Shown in pieces: positions 1 through 6,987 of a stretch of DNA of 11,586 nt. The stretch's first letter is position 1; every line of letters starts with the position of its first letter. The stretch comes from CAYJPA01 sp964371945 (lineage in GTDB: Bacteria > Chloroflexota > Chloroflexia > Thermomicrobiales > UBA6265). Below the pieces are notes generated by a model. The model worked only from the letters and a program-made list of their open reading frames with translations. It was not told the DNA's origin and did not search any database. A program made the position numbers and the translations under genes. Location: assembly GCA_964371945.1 (NCBI GenBank), contig CAYJPA010000121.1, positions 1-11,586 of the forward strand. The letters are read 5' to 3'.

Positions 1-1
1 G

Positions 2-460
2 ATTATGGGACTGGACGATCCCACCAAGAAGATGAGCAAGAGCTCCTCTTCGACGGCCAGCTACATCGCGCTAACCGATGACGCGGACACGATCACCCGC
101 AAGATCAAGCGAGCGGTGACGGACTCGGGCGGTGAGGTTCTGTATCGCGAGGACAAACCGGCGGTATCCAATCTCCTGACCATCTATTCACTCCTGAGCG
201 GCGATTCGATCCAGGAGCTGGAACAGCGTTACGAGGGTCGGGGCTACGGAGCCTTCAAGAGCGATCTCGCCGAGATTGTGGTGGCTACATTCACACCGTT
301 CCAGGAGCAATTCACCAGGTTGCAGCATGATCCGAGCATTGCCTTTGGTGTCCTTGAAGACGGGGCCGAACGCGCGCGCGCTCTGGCAAGCGCCAAATTG
401 GCGCTGGTCCGCGACCGCATGGGACTCGACCTCAAGGCACTCAACGTCCCCATAAGTTGA
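2..460 (+). CDS. trpS: Tryptophan--tRNA ligase, C-terminal part (5' end outside window)
   Basis: This is the C-terminal part of tryptophanyl-tRNA synthetase, the cytoplasmic class I enzyme that charges tRNA-Trp with tryptophan using ATP. The frame is open to the left edge, so the Met codon at position 5 is internal. The visible protein begins with the family signature IMGLDDPTKKMSKS, whose KMSKS loop binds ATP and stabilises the transition state. It is followed by the usual helical anticodon-binding end, including a TDSGGE stretch after the KMSKS loop and a C-terminal helix ending shortly after a VRDRMGLD segment. About 152 residues are present out of roughly 330-350 expected. The gene ends 34 bp before the start of an MFS transporter on the same strand, with no hairpin between, so read-through into that gene is likely. 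Family assignment is firm. Confidence 0.95.
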   Translation: MMGLDDPTKKMSKSSSSTASYIALTDDADTITRKIKRAVTDSGGEVLYREDKPAVSNLLTIYSLLSGDSIQELEQRYEGRGYGAFKSDLAEIVVATFTPFQEQFTRLQHDPSIAFGVLEDGAERARALASAKLALVRDRMGLDLKALNVPIS

Positions 461-482
461 CCGTGTTCTGGCTAATCGACCT

Positions 483-488
483 GGAAGG
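483..488 (+). promoter_or_regulatory. Ribosome binding site GGAAGG of the first MFS transporter
   Basis: GGAAGG lies 6 nt before the ATG at 495 but only 3 nt before the TTG at 492. The spacing favours ATG 495 as the true start. Confidence 0.5.
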
Positions 489-494
489 TCATTG

Positions 495-1823
495 ATGTCC
501 GCTCGCGGTCTTGAAAGCGAGGTCCGTCACTTTTTTGGCGAATACCGGCGTACCTGGCGTTCGACCGGTCCCGCCGGCCGCGGCTTTTTGCTCGGCGGAT
601 TTGTTTACATGGTCCGGGCGATCGGTTTTTCGGTCGCTTTTCCCCTGTACGCCAAGCAGCGCGGTTACGACCCGAGCGACATTGGGTTCTTCCTGGCCGC
701 GAGCCAGTTCGCGCTCTTTTTGTTGGGGATTCCGATCACGATCCTCGGGGGTCGCGGGCTTTCGAGGAGGTTGCTGGCAATCGGGCCCGCGATTTCAGCA
801 CTTGGCCTCGTCGTCATCCTGCTGTCGCCCGATGACGCCAAATTGATCACCGCGGCGGGCGCGCTCTTTGCCGGTGCGTGTGGAGCGAGTTTTTGGACGC
901 TCGGCGATCCGTTACTCGCCGCCACGACGCCGCCAAATGAGCGAGCTCATATTTACTCGCTCAAGTTCTTCATCGTGACACTGGGAATATCGCTCGGCGG
1001 CGGCATCGGAGGGTGGATTCCGGGTGTCTCTGAAGCGTTGGGCGCCTCGAAACTCACGGCTTTAACGATCGCCATTGGCGCGTTTGTCGCCCTTGACCTA
1101 GTCCAGGTGTTCATGTTCGCGCGAATCCCGCCCTATGAGCCGATCGTTCAACGGATCAAGGCGAAGCGCGCAGAGCGGGCCGCCTCACGATCGACGCAGA
1201 CCTCCCGCCTACCGTGGATCATCATGATCGCTCTGTCGATTCCAGAAATTGGGATGTCGTTTGGGCACAACAGCGTGCGGCCATTCCTCTCGCTCTTCTT
1301 CCCCGAAGCGCATGGCCTGTCGGAATCTTCGACAGGAACAGTGCTGGCGATCCTTGGGCTTCTGGCAGGCGTTGGCTCTTTGGCGGCGCCACGGATTGCG
1401 GCAAAACTCGGGAACATACGCGCGGTTGCTGTCCTCCGCGTCATTGGCGCGACCGCGATCGTTCTCTGGTTCACCAGCATCGGTCTCCCACCGGTGCTGG
1501 CACTGATGGTGATCTACTACCTGATCATGGACGGCACCGAAGGGATCTTCATCACCGAAGCGATGCGCCTATTGCCAATCTCCCGGCGAACCTGGTTTAG
1601 CGGCATCTACGCGATGGCGTGGAGCTTGGCCGCCACGATCTCGTTAGTTCTCAGCGGATACATCCAGGATCGGAACGACGGGCGGTTCGGACTCGCCTTC
1701 ACCATGGGAGCATGCGGATACCTCTTTTCCGTGATTTGGATGACGATCGTGATTCCGCGGCTACCGGTGATCACCGCGATTGATGAGCAAGTCGTTTCAA
1801 CCCAACTTCAAACCTCACCGTAA
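495..1823 (+). CDS. MFS transporter, 12 transmembrane helices
   Basis: Major facilitator superfamily permease of the inner membrane, about 442 residues, the usual MFS length. After a short basic N-terminus (a SEVRHFFGEYRRTW-type helix), hydrophobic helices alternate with short loops in two six-helix halves. The halves are separated by a basic cytoplasmic loop (RIKAKRAERAASR) near residues 218-231. A loop-2/3 motif-A-like segment is weak (LGGRGLSRRLL). The start is set at ATG 495 on RBS spacing; TTG 492 would add one residue. The gene follows trpS by 34 bp on the same strand and may be co-transcribed with it. Substrate cannot be read from the sequence. The protein resembles the broad sugar/drug efflux MFS group (MFS_1) that is abundant in Chloroflexota. 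It does not resemble the second MFS gene at 2981-4252 closely by eye, so a recent duplication is unlikely. Confidence 0.85.
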   Translation: MSARGLESEVRHFFGEYRRTWRSTGPAGRGFLLGGFVYMVRAIGFSVAFPLYAKQRGYDPSDIGFFLAASQFALFLLGIPITILGGRGLSRRLLAIGPAISALGLVVILLSPDDAKLITAAGALFAGACGASFWTLGDPLLAATTPPNERAHIYSLKFFIVTLGISLGGGIGGWIPGVSEALGASKLTALTIAIGAFVALDLVQVFMFARIPPYEPIVQRIKAKRAERAASRSTQTSRLPWIIMIALSIPEIGMSFGHNSVRPFLSLFFPEAHGLSESSTGTVLAILGLLAGVGSLAAPRIAAKLGNIRAVAVLRVIGATAIVLWFTSIGLPPVLALMVIYYLIMDGTEGIFITEAMRLLPISRRTWFSGIYAMAWSLAATISLVLSGYIQDRNDGRFGLAFTMGACGYLFSVIWMTIVIPRLPVITAIDEQVVSTQLQTSP

Positions 1824-1836
1824 TCCGGCGCGGCTA

Positions 1837-1845
1837 TGCTAGGAT
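1837..1845 (+). promoter_or_regulatory. Possible extended -10 promoter for the URO-D gene
   Basis: TGCTAGGAT fits an extended -10 pattern (TGn followed by TAnnnT) in the 122-bp gap before the URO-D gene. No convincing -35 box is visible at 17 bp. The call rests on one short match and is weak. Confidence 0.2.
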
Positions 1846-1862
1846 GCCGCTGATCGTTGTCG

Positions 1863-1913
1863 CCTGAAATCGATTTCGTGAATCAAATTGGACGAATCGA
1901 CCCCGAATTCAGG
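1863..1913 (+). repeat. Imperfect inverted repeat in the leader of the URO-D gene
   Basis: The left arm, 1863-1879 (CCTGAA then TCGATTTCGT), pairs with the right arm, 1892-1913 (ACGAATCGA then TTCAGG). The right arm carries about five extra bases as an internal bulge and one arm has an extra T. The loop is 12 nt. It ends 18 nt before the AAAGGAGGT ribosome binding site. It could be an RNA leader structure or an operator. It has no T-tract and is too short for a cobalamin riboswitch. Confidence 0.4.
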
Positions 1914-1945
1914 TCGGAACCAGCCCTCACCAAAGGAGGTGCGCG

Positions 1946-2935
1946 ATGCCCGCTCGCAGTGAGCCCTTGTCTCTCTTCTCACTGGACGAAATGACTCGCA
2001 CCGAACGCGTCATGGCCGCCGTACGGGGCGAGCCGGTCGACCGCATCCCAGTTTGCTTTTGGCATCACTTCCACCCGTCAGGTTCAGGCACTAGACTGGC
2101 GGAGGCGACCCTCAAATTCTTCGATGAAACGTTCAATCTCGACATTCTTAAGATCATGCCGGATATCCCATATCCGTTCCCTCGCAAATCGATTCAAACA
2201 CCTGAACAATGGCGTCTGATCGAACCGATCGACATGACTCGCGCTCGTTTCTTCCGGCAACGCGTCGAGGCGGTTCAGTCGCTGCGCAACGAGGTCGGCT
2301 TCGACTCGCCGATCATCGTGACGCTCTTCAGCCCCCTTTGCGAGGCGCTCTACTTTGCCTCGGATCGGGCGAAGTTCCTGGACGATGCACGGGAGCGTCC
2401 AGCGGTGATCCATGAAGCGTTGAGCATCATCGCTGAGAATTTGCGGGAGCACATTCGCGAGGTGATCGCGGCCGGCGCCGACGGTGTCTTCTTTGCGCTG
2501 CAAGGTTGTTCAACGGCTGTGATGCCGGTGGAGATGTACCTCGAATTCGGCCGTCCCTACGATCTCTCCTCGCTGCGCGGGGCCGAAAACGGATGGCTCA
2601 ATGTTCTGCACATTCATGGCGACCGCGATCTCATGTTCGATCAGGTGCTCGACTATCCAGTCGACGTCTTGAGCTGGTCGGACCGCATCGCGGGTCCGAG
2701 TCTGCGCGAGGCGCGCGGCAAGACGAGCAAATGCCTCATGGGCGGCTGGAACGAATTCGGCGCGCTATCAAACGGGCCGATAGAGACCATCCGCGAAGAG
2801 GCCGAAGATGCGATCGCGCAGACGGCGGGCCATCGCTTCATTCTGGCCAATGGGTGCTCCGTCCCAGACGAAACCGACGAGCAATGGCTGCACGCCGCAC
2901 GCGAAATCGTCGAAAACCTGGAGGTCGAAGATTGA
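1946..2935 (+). CDS. Uroporphyrinogen decarboxylase (URO-D)/methyltransferase-like family protein
   Basis: A 329-residue soluble protein of the URO-D superfamily (COG0407-like). It opens with the family signature TRTERVMAAVRGEPVDRIPV at residues 17-36, as in MtaA/CmuA-like proteins. It lacks the RQAGR substrate-binding motif of true HemE, so haem synthesis is unlikely. Other family landmarks are GADGVFFALQGC (177-188), LHIHGDRD (221-228) and ILANGCSVPDETDE (299-312). In corrinoid methyltransferases such as MtaA the zinc ligands are His-x-Cys and a later Cys. Here the first pair is H222-x-H224 with C304 retained, so a metal site with altered ligands is plausible. The start is set by a near-perfect AAAGGAGGT RBS at 1932-1940, 5 nt from the ATG. 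It stands alone, with no corrinoid protein or haem gene nearby. The substrate is unknown; methyl transfer or decarboxylation is inferred from family only. Confidence 0.85.
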   Translation: MPARSEPLSLFSLDEMTRTERVMAAVRGEPVDRIPVCFWHHFHPSGSGTRLAEATLKFFDETFNLDILKIMPDIPYPFPRKSIQTPEQWRLIEPIDMTRARFFRQRVEAVQSLRNEVGFDSPIIVTLFSPLCEALYFASDRAKFLDDARERPAVIHEALSIIAENLREHIREVIAAGADGVFFALQGCSTAVMPVEMYLEFGRPYDLSSLRGAENGWLNVLHIHGDRDLMFDQVLDYPVDVLSWSDRIAGPSLREARGKTSKCLMGGWNEFGALSNGPIETIREEAEDAIAQTAGHRFILANGCSVPDETDEQWLHAAREIVENLEVED

Positions 2936-2980
2936 TGTTTCTTAGGATGGCGACTTCGTAGTAGCGTTCGGCAAGCGCGT

Positions 2981-4252
2981 TTACACGGTTGCCGGCACCG
3001 CGTCCGCGGCGCGCACCCAGCAGTTGAGTCGCAACGAGGTCAACACGATTACGATCCCAAAGAGCACTTCGACAATCAGCACGACCCGAACTGAAGCCAA
3101 CTCTGCTACGCCGCCCGCGATGAATGGCATGATCGCGACACCGCCATACCCAGCCATCAAGGTTGCACCAGACGCCGCGCCAAGTTCCTCCGGCAAGGCG
3201 ACACCCGCCAGGCTGAGGCCGGTTGGCGCCATCCCGGCCAGGCCGAGCCCAGAAACTCCGCAACCGATGATTGTAATCGCCGCCGAATCGGTCCCAACGA
3301 TCAACAAGCCGCCCAGCGTCAACAAGAGTCCCTGGATACAGAGAGCGGCCCGAAAACCGAGGTGGCTCGTGACTGGCGAGTTCAGGATGCGGCCGGCGAA
3401 CATCGCGCCACCCAACAACAAGACCGCGCGTACGCCGATCGACGCCGAGTGTCCTTGTTCGTCACGCAGATAAATCCCGATCCACTGTGCGATCAAGATC
3501 TCGCCGCAAAAGGAGATTCCGATGATGACTGAGAGCACGCGGATATCTGTTCGCTTGAAGAGATGAAATGACAGCGGCGACGATCCGACAATCTCAGTCC
3601 TCGATCGAGATCGACCCCTGATCAGCCGTTCCCGTACGCCAATTGCCGCATACGCGAGCAACATCATGACGAGAATGATGTAGACCGTGCGGAATCCGCC
3701 GCCGAGCGCGAAGACGATCCAGGCGATTCCCGCTCCGACCACCGTACCCCCGCTGAACCCTGAATGCAGCGGACTCATCAAGTGGCGACCGGTGCGGTTT
3801 TCAAGCTCCATCGCCATCGCATTGGCGGTCAAGTCGATCAGGCAAACGCCAATGCCGCGAACCACAAAAAGCAACGCAAGCGCTGCAAACCCGTGCCCCG
3901 ACGTGAAGCCGAGACATGCCAGCGCCAGCAATGCTGCCGCCAGCGACGCCAACAATCGCTTGTCGTATCGAGTCGTGATTCGCCCGCCAAAAACAAGAAC
4001 TGGAAAAGCCACGGACAACCCGAAGCCGCTGGCAACACCGAACGCGCCCTTGGAAACATCGAACGCATCGATCACGTCCGGCCACAGCGCGCCGGCCGAT
4101 CCCTCGAGCAAACCGAGGCCGAGCAGCGCGCCCGCGCATAATCCGAACACGCCTCGCTCGTCGCGCGTGAACTTCCGGGGGATCGGTGGACTCTCGATAC
4201 TCACTGGAGATTCTTCATTCCTTGGATTGGACCGCGCGACGAGGGCCGGCAT
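2981..4252 (-). CDS. MFS transporter, 12 transmembrane helices
   Basis: Inner-membrane MFS permease of about 423 residues. A charged cytoplasmic N-terminus (IPRKFTRDERG) precedes the first helix. A motif-A-like loop between helices 2 and 3 reads FGGRITTRYDKRLL. The two six-helix halves are joined by a basic loop near RERLIRGRSRSRTE, and the gene ends with a short tail after helix 12. Start choice is uncertain. GTG at 4270 is possible, but ATG at 4252 has a GAGGG Shine-Dalgarno 8 nt upstream and is preferred; a GTG at 4204 is also in frame. Both SD and ATG lie inside a perfect hairpin (4240-4266). The gene follows the ferredoxin-NADP reductase gene closely (24-42 bp depending on start) on the same strand and is probably co-transcribed. 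It converges on the URO-D gene with a 45-bp gap. Substrate is unknown. Confidence 0.85.
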   Translation of the reverse strand: MPALVARSNPRNEESPVSIESPPIPRKFTRDERGVFGLCAGALLGLGLLEGSAGALWPDVIDAFDVSKGAFGVASGFGLSVAFPVLVFGGRITTRYDKRLLASLAAALLALACLGFTSGHGFAALALLFVVRGIGVCLIDLTANAMAMELENRTGRHLMSPLHSGFSGGTVVGAGIAWIVFALGGGFRTVYIILVMMLLAYAAIGVRERLIRGRSRSRTEIVGSSPLSFHLFKRTDIRVLSVIIGISFCGEILIAQWIGIYLRDEQGHSASIGVRAVLLLGGAMFAGRILNSPVTSHLGFRAALCIQGLLLTLGGLLIVGTDSAAITIIGCGVSGLGLAGMAPTGLSLAGVALPEELGAASGATLMAGYGGVAIMPFIAGGVAELASVRVVLIVEVLFGIVIVLTSLRLNCWVRAADAVPATV

Positions 4253-4266
4253 CAATCCGGCCCTCG
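4240..4266 (-). promoter_or_regulatory. Perfect 10-bp hairpin enclosing the likely MFS start codon
   Basis: The arms 4240-4249 and 4257-4266 (CGAGGGCCGG and its complement) pair perfectly around a 7-nt loop. In the mRNA of the leftward MFS gene, the GAGGG Shine-Dalgarno sits in the 5' arm and the loop ATTGATG ends with the ATG start. There is no U-tract after the stem, which argues against a simple terminator of the upstream reductase gene. It could limit translation of the transporter relative to the reductase. Confidence 0.6.
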
Positions 4267-4294
4267 ACACTCATCAACAGATTGATGGGAGAGT

Positions 4295-5338
4295 CTACTC
4301 GCGCGCGGCCATGATGTTCGTCGAGTGGCCCGGATCGAGTCGAGCTTTCGGGTCGTAGAAGGTCACCGCGTGATTGATCGCGGTCACCGCTTCCGCCGCT
4401 CCCGTTGCGATCAGTTTGAACTTGGCCGGATACCAGCAAATATCGCCCGCGGCAAAGACACCTGGGATGCTGGTCTCCATGGTGATCTTGTCGACCACGA
4501 TTTGGTTCTTTTGCAGCTCGAATCCCCATGTTTTGAGTGGACCCAGGTCCGCGAGGAAACCAATCGCAACGATCAGCTCCTGAGCAGCAACCGTGACTGG
4601 ATCTTCTCCAGTGATTCGCCTGAATGTGACCGAATTGAGCCTACCGTCATCACCGGCATGCGCCTCCGCGATCTCGAATCCAGGGTAGTGCAGCTGCACA
4701 CTCGACTCCTCGAGCTCCTTGACGGTCGCTTCGTGCGCACGGAACTTTGAGCGATGGATGACGCGGAGGCTCTTCGCGATCGGCTCCAATGTAACGGCCC
4801 AGTCAACCGCCGAGTCGCCACCGCCGACGATAACGACATCCTTGTCCCGAAAATCCTCGACCCGTTTCGCAAAGTAATGAATGCCGAGGCCCTCGAGCTC
4901 TCGCACGCCAGGCGCCTCTAGACGCTTCGGCTCGAACGCCCCGACGCCGGCGCAAACGATCACGGTCTTGCTGAAACGCACACTCCGGCTGGTGGTCAAC
5001 TTGAGAATGCCGTCTTCCAATCGCTCCAGTTCGAGCACCTCTTCATTGAGGCGCATCGTGGGCTTGTCGCGCATGCCCTGCAGATACATCTGCTCGACAA
5101 AGTCTTTCGCCAGGATTTTTGGGAAACCCGCGACATCGAAGATGTATTTCTCGGGGTAAATCGCGGTCAGGGCGCCGCCGGGTTCTTCGAGTGAATCGAT
5201 GACCTGCGCCCGGCCCTGGCGCATTCCCGCGTAAAACGCCGCGAACAAGCCAGTGGGCCCCGCGCCGATGATTGTGATGTCGAAAATGTCGCGCTCGGGC
5301 TCGGTCCTGTTCGTCATTTCAGCCGTGAGCTCGCTCAC
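4295..5338 (-). CDS. Ferredoxin--NADP+ reductase, type 2 (YumC-like), FAD-dependent
   Basis: A 347-residue soluble flavoprotein of the thioredoxin-reductase-like FNR family, which moves electrons between NADPH and ferredoxin or flavodoxin. The FAD-binding GAGPTG is at residues 25-30, followed by the YumC-type segment with PGGALTAIYPEKYIFDVAGFP (53-73). The NADP-binding GGGDSA is at 172-177, with HRSKFRAHE (195-203) supplying the arginines expected to bind the NADPH phosphate. The second FAD motif GVFAAGD is at 293-299, and a GHSTN C-terminal element lies at 337-341. No CxxC redox pair is present, which excludes thioredoxin reductase. The start is GTG 5338; ATG at 5317 is an alternative eight codons in, and neither has a well-spaced SD. 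The gene diverges from the aminotransferase and leads into the second MFS gene. Length and motifs match the family well. Confidence 0.9.
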   Translation of the reverse strand: MSELTAEMTNRTEPERDIFDITIIGAGPTGLFAAFYAGMRQGRAQVIDSLEEPGGALTAIYPEKYIFDVAGFPKILAKDFVEQMYLQGMRDKPTMRLNEEVLELERLEDGILKLTTSRSVRFSKTVIVCAGVGAFEPKRLEAPGVRELEGLGIHYFAKRVEDFRDKDVVIVGGGDSAVDWAVTLEPIAKSLRVIHRSKFRAHEATVKELEESSVQLHYPGFEIAEAHAGDDGRLNSVTFRRITGEDPVTVAAQELIVAIGFLADLGPLKTWGFELQKNQIVVDKITMETSIPGVFAAGDICWYPAKFKLIATGAAEAVTAINHAVTFYDPKARLDPGHSTNIMAARE

Positions 5339-5390
5339 TCCTGTCTAACTCCCATCATTTCGCAGCCAGTGTGTGTGGAGAGAAATTCCA

Positions 5391-5404
5391 GACTTGTCGA
5401 AGTC
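5391..5404. repeat. Small inverted repeat in the divergent promoter region
   Basis: GACTT, a 4-nt spacer and AAGTC form a perfect 5-bp inverted repeat. The GAAGTC half recurs directly at 5408-5413. It lies about 55 bp upstream of the reductase gene, where an operator could sit. Short repeats like this can occur by chance. Confidence 0.25.
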
Positions 5405-5439
5405 AGAGAAGTCTACCATCGGGCCTCAGCGCGACGGCT

Positions 5440-5454
5440 TGTACGCTTTGTACA
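5440..5454. repeat. TGTAC-N5-GTACA palindrome, possible operator
   Basis: TGTAC and GTACA face each other across 5 bp (GCTTT). The same bases also form a direct repeat, TTGTAC then TTTGTAC. The site is in the 232-bp gap between the divergent reductase and aminotransferase genes, about 30 bp upstream of the candidate aminotransferase promoter. No regulator gene is adjacent, so the binding protein is unknown. Confidence 0.3.
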
Positions 5455-5484
5455 GGTGAGTATCTCTTCGTTTTCATGTGGAGG

Positions 5485-5514
5485 TTGGTCGCGCCTCCTT
5501 CCCACCCGTACAAT
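5485..5514 (+). promoter_or_regulatory. Candidate sigma-70-type promoter of the aminotransferase gene
   Basis: TTGGTC at 5485-5490 and TACAAT at 5509-5514 are separated by 18 bp. The -10 matches consensus at 5 of 6 positions and the -35 at 3 of 6. Transcription from about 5521 would give a leader of about 50 nt. Confidence 0.35.
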
Positions 5515-5556
5515 CGGCAGGTTGGCAATTCGAAGTTTCAATTGACAGATCCGGTC

Positions 5557-5562
5557 GGAGGT
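5557..5562 (+). promoter_or_regulatory. Ribosome binding site GGAGGT of the aminotransferase gene
   Basis: GGAGGT lies 8 nt before the ATG at 5571. It decides against the longer reading from ATG 5478, whose extra 31 residues do not look like family sequence. Confidence 0.75.
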
Positions 5563-5570
5563 GTCCATCC

Positions 5571-6806
5571 ATGTTCAGTACTCAGGCAGCGCCCTCGCAA
5601 GAGCACTTGGATGCGCTCCTCTCGGTTCGCGGTCACAACGTCCCCGCCGCAGCGCTCAACGATCCCCGGTCGTCCGCAAACTACATTTCCTTCATTTATG
5701 GCTTCCCCGACCGGGAGTCCCTTCCCAACCCATCAGTGGCCCGAGCGACGCACCAGGCGCTCGAAAAGCACAGCGGTTGGGCCCTCCAGTACGGAAAAAC
5801 AACTGGTGTTTCGGAACTGGTCGATGTTCTGCTCGACAAGCTCAAGCGCGACCAAGGGCTGGTTGCCGGTCCCGAGAACCTGATGATCACCGCCGGGGGC
5901 TCGCAGGCGATTCAACTCGTGCTTGATCTCTTTGTCGATCCAGGAGATATCGTGGTTGCGGAAGCCCCCACCTGGATGGGATTCATCGACGCCCTCAACA
6001 ATGTCGGCGGGCGGCTGGTAACAGTGCCGCTCGACGAGTCCGGCGCCAATACCGTTGCGCTCGAAGCGACCCTTAAGCAACTCGCCGAAGCCGGCACGCC
6101 ACCCAAGTTCATCTATGTGATCTCCAACTTCCAGAATCCGAGCGGGATTTCGACTACTGTCGATCGCCGGAAACGCATCGCCGAGCTCGCCGCCGAGTAC
6201 GGCACGCTCGTGCTCGAAGACGATGCCTATCACGATCTCCGCTTTGAAGGGGAGCACATTCCGTCGATCTACTCGCTCGATCGAGCCGGCTACACGATGT
6301 ATCTCGGCACACTCTCCAAGATCATGGGCGCCGGGATGCGGATTGGCTGGTTGCTTGCGCCGGAACCGATCATCCGCCGTCTCGCGCAGCTCAAGATCGA
6401 CGGCGGCACCAACATCTTCGGCTCGTTTGTCGCCGCGGAGTGGATTCCCGAGCATCTCGACGATCACATCGACACCCTGAAGGAGATCTACGGTCGTCGC
6501 CGAAACGTCATGATCGAATCGCTCGAACGGCATATGCCGGAAGGCACGAGCTGGACGTCACCGGAAGGCGGTTTTTTCATTTGGCTGACGCTCCCGGGCT
6601 CGATCGACGCGAAGGAGCTGCTCCCGCATGCTCGCGAGCGCGGCGTCGAATACCTACCGGGTGAAACCTGCTACACCGATGGGCGTGGCAAGAACCAGAT
6701 CAGGCTCGCCTACTCGTTCGCCGAAGATGCGACGATCGACGAGGGGATCCGGATCCTGGCGGAAGTCGTCCGCGGCGAGCTCCTCGAGCGTGACCAGACC
6801 AATTAG
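5571..6806 (+). CDS. PLP-dependent aminotransferase, class I/II fold
   Basis: A 411-residue cytoplasmic aminotransferase of fold type I. It matches the 2-aminoadipate/LysN-like group that also supplies the MocR regulator C-terminus, but it has no DNA-binding domain. Landmarks are LQYGKTTGVSELVDVL (72-87), ITAGGSQAIQLVLDLFVDPGD (106-126), FQNPSG (187-192, Asn189 facing PLP) and LVLEDDAYHDLRF (213-225, Asp217 expected to bind the pyridine N and Tyr220 the PLP oxygen). Lys250 in LGTLSKIMGAGMRIGWL is the internal aldimine lysine. EGGFFIWL and the C-terminal NQIRLAYSFA carry the substrate carboxylate arginine. All key residues are intact. Start ATG 5571 is set by the GGAGGT RBS. The gene appears monocistronic: it diverges from the reductase and is followed by a 10-bp hairpin. 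The amino-acid substrate cannot be told; alpha-aminoadipate or aromatic/branched amino acids are the usual possibilities for this group. Confidence 0.9.
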   Translation: MFSTQAAPSQEHLDALLSVRGHNVPAAALNDPRSSANYISFIYGFPDRESLPNPSVARATHQALEKHSGWALQYGKTTGVSELVDVLLDKLKRDQGLVAGPENLMITAGGSQAIQLVLDLFVDPGDIVVAEAPTWMGFIDALNNVGGRLVTVPLDESGANTVALEATLKQLAEAGTPPKFIYVISNFQNPSGISTTVDRRKRIAELAAEYGTLVLEDDAYHDLRFEGEHIPSIYSLDRAGYTMYLGTLSKIMGAGMRIGWLLAPEPIIRRLAQLKIDGGTNIFGSFVAAEWIPEHLDDHIDTLKEIYGRRRNVMIESLERHMPEGTSWTSPEGGFFIWLTLPGSIDAKELLPHARERGVEYLPGETCYTDGRGKNQIRLAYSFAEDATIDEGIRILAEVVRGELLERDQTN

Positions 6807-6834
6807 CCCGACCCATCTCAGACCAGAAATCATC

Positions 6835-6862
6835 GCCACCTCTGCGTTCTGTCAGAGGTGGC
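6835..6862 (+). terminator. Hairpin downstream of the aminotransferase, possible terminator
   Basis: GCCACCTCTG at 6835-6844 pairs perfectly over 10 bp with 6853-6862 around an 8-nt loop, 28 bp after the aminotransferase stop. No T-tract follows, so it is not a canonical intrinsic terminator. Its position before the next promoter fits transcript ending or 3'-end protection. Confidence 0.45.
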
Positions 6863-6875
6863 CCGCTCATCCGCG

Positions 6876-6904
6876 TTGACAACGCGACACCGCGTACGTA
6901 TGCT
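6876..6904 (+). promoter_or_regulatory. Sigma-70-type promoter of the histidine kinase gene
   Basis: A perfect TTGACA at 6876-6881 and TATGCT at 6899-6904 (4 of 6 matches) are separated by the ideal 17 bp. Transcription would begin near 6911, 77 nt before the kinase start codon. The position just after the preceding hairpin supports a separate transcription unit. Confidence 0.55.
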
Positions 6905-6987
6905 GGTTTTGCGCTTAACGTACACTCGCGCGGAGTCGTTCCATTCAGCACAGCCGCGCGGTTGTGTCAACCCGTCAGGCGACAACG

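Noticed and set aside
1946..2935. hemE (true uroporphyrinogen decarboxylase)
   Set aside because: The RQAGR substrate-binding motif is absent and no haem genes are nearby; only superfamily membership is supported.
3687..4358. 223-codon plus-strand ORF opposite the second MFS gene
   Set aside because: Its Pro/Ser/Ala/Asn-rich low-complexity translation is the antisense of hydrophobic codons in the MFS gene.
4295..5338. Thioredoxin reductase
   Set aside because: There is no CxxC motif between the FAD and NADP halves, and the sequence has YumC-type signatures.
5478..5570. N-terminal extension of the aminotransferase from ATG 5478
   Set aside because: The extension has no family resemblance, covers the candidate promoter and lacks an RBS, while ATG 5571 has GGAGGT at 8 nt.
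5733..6533. 266-codon minus-strand ORF inside the aminotransferase
   Set aside because: It is a long open antisense frame typical of GC-rich genes. The plus strand carries all catalytic motifs of a known family.
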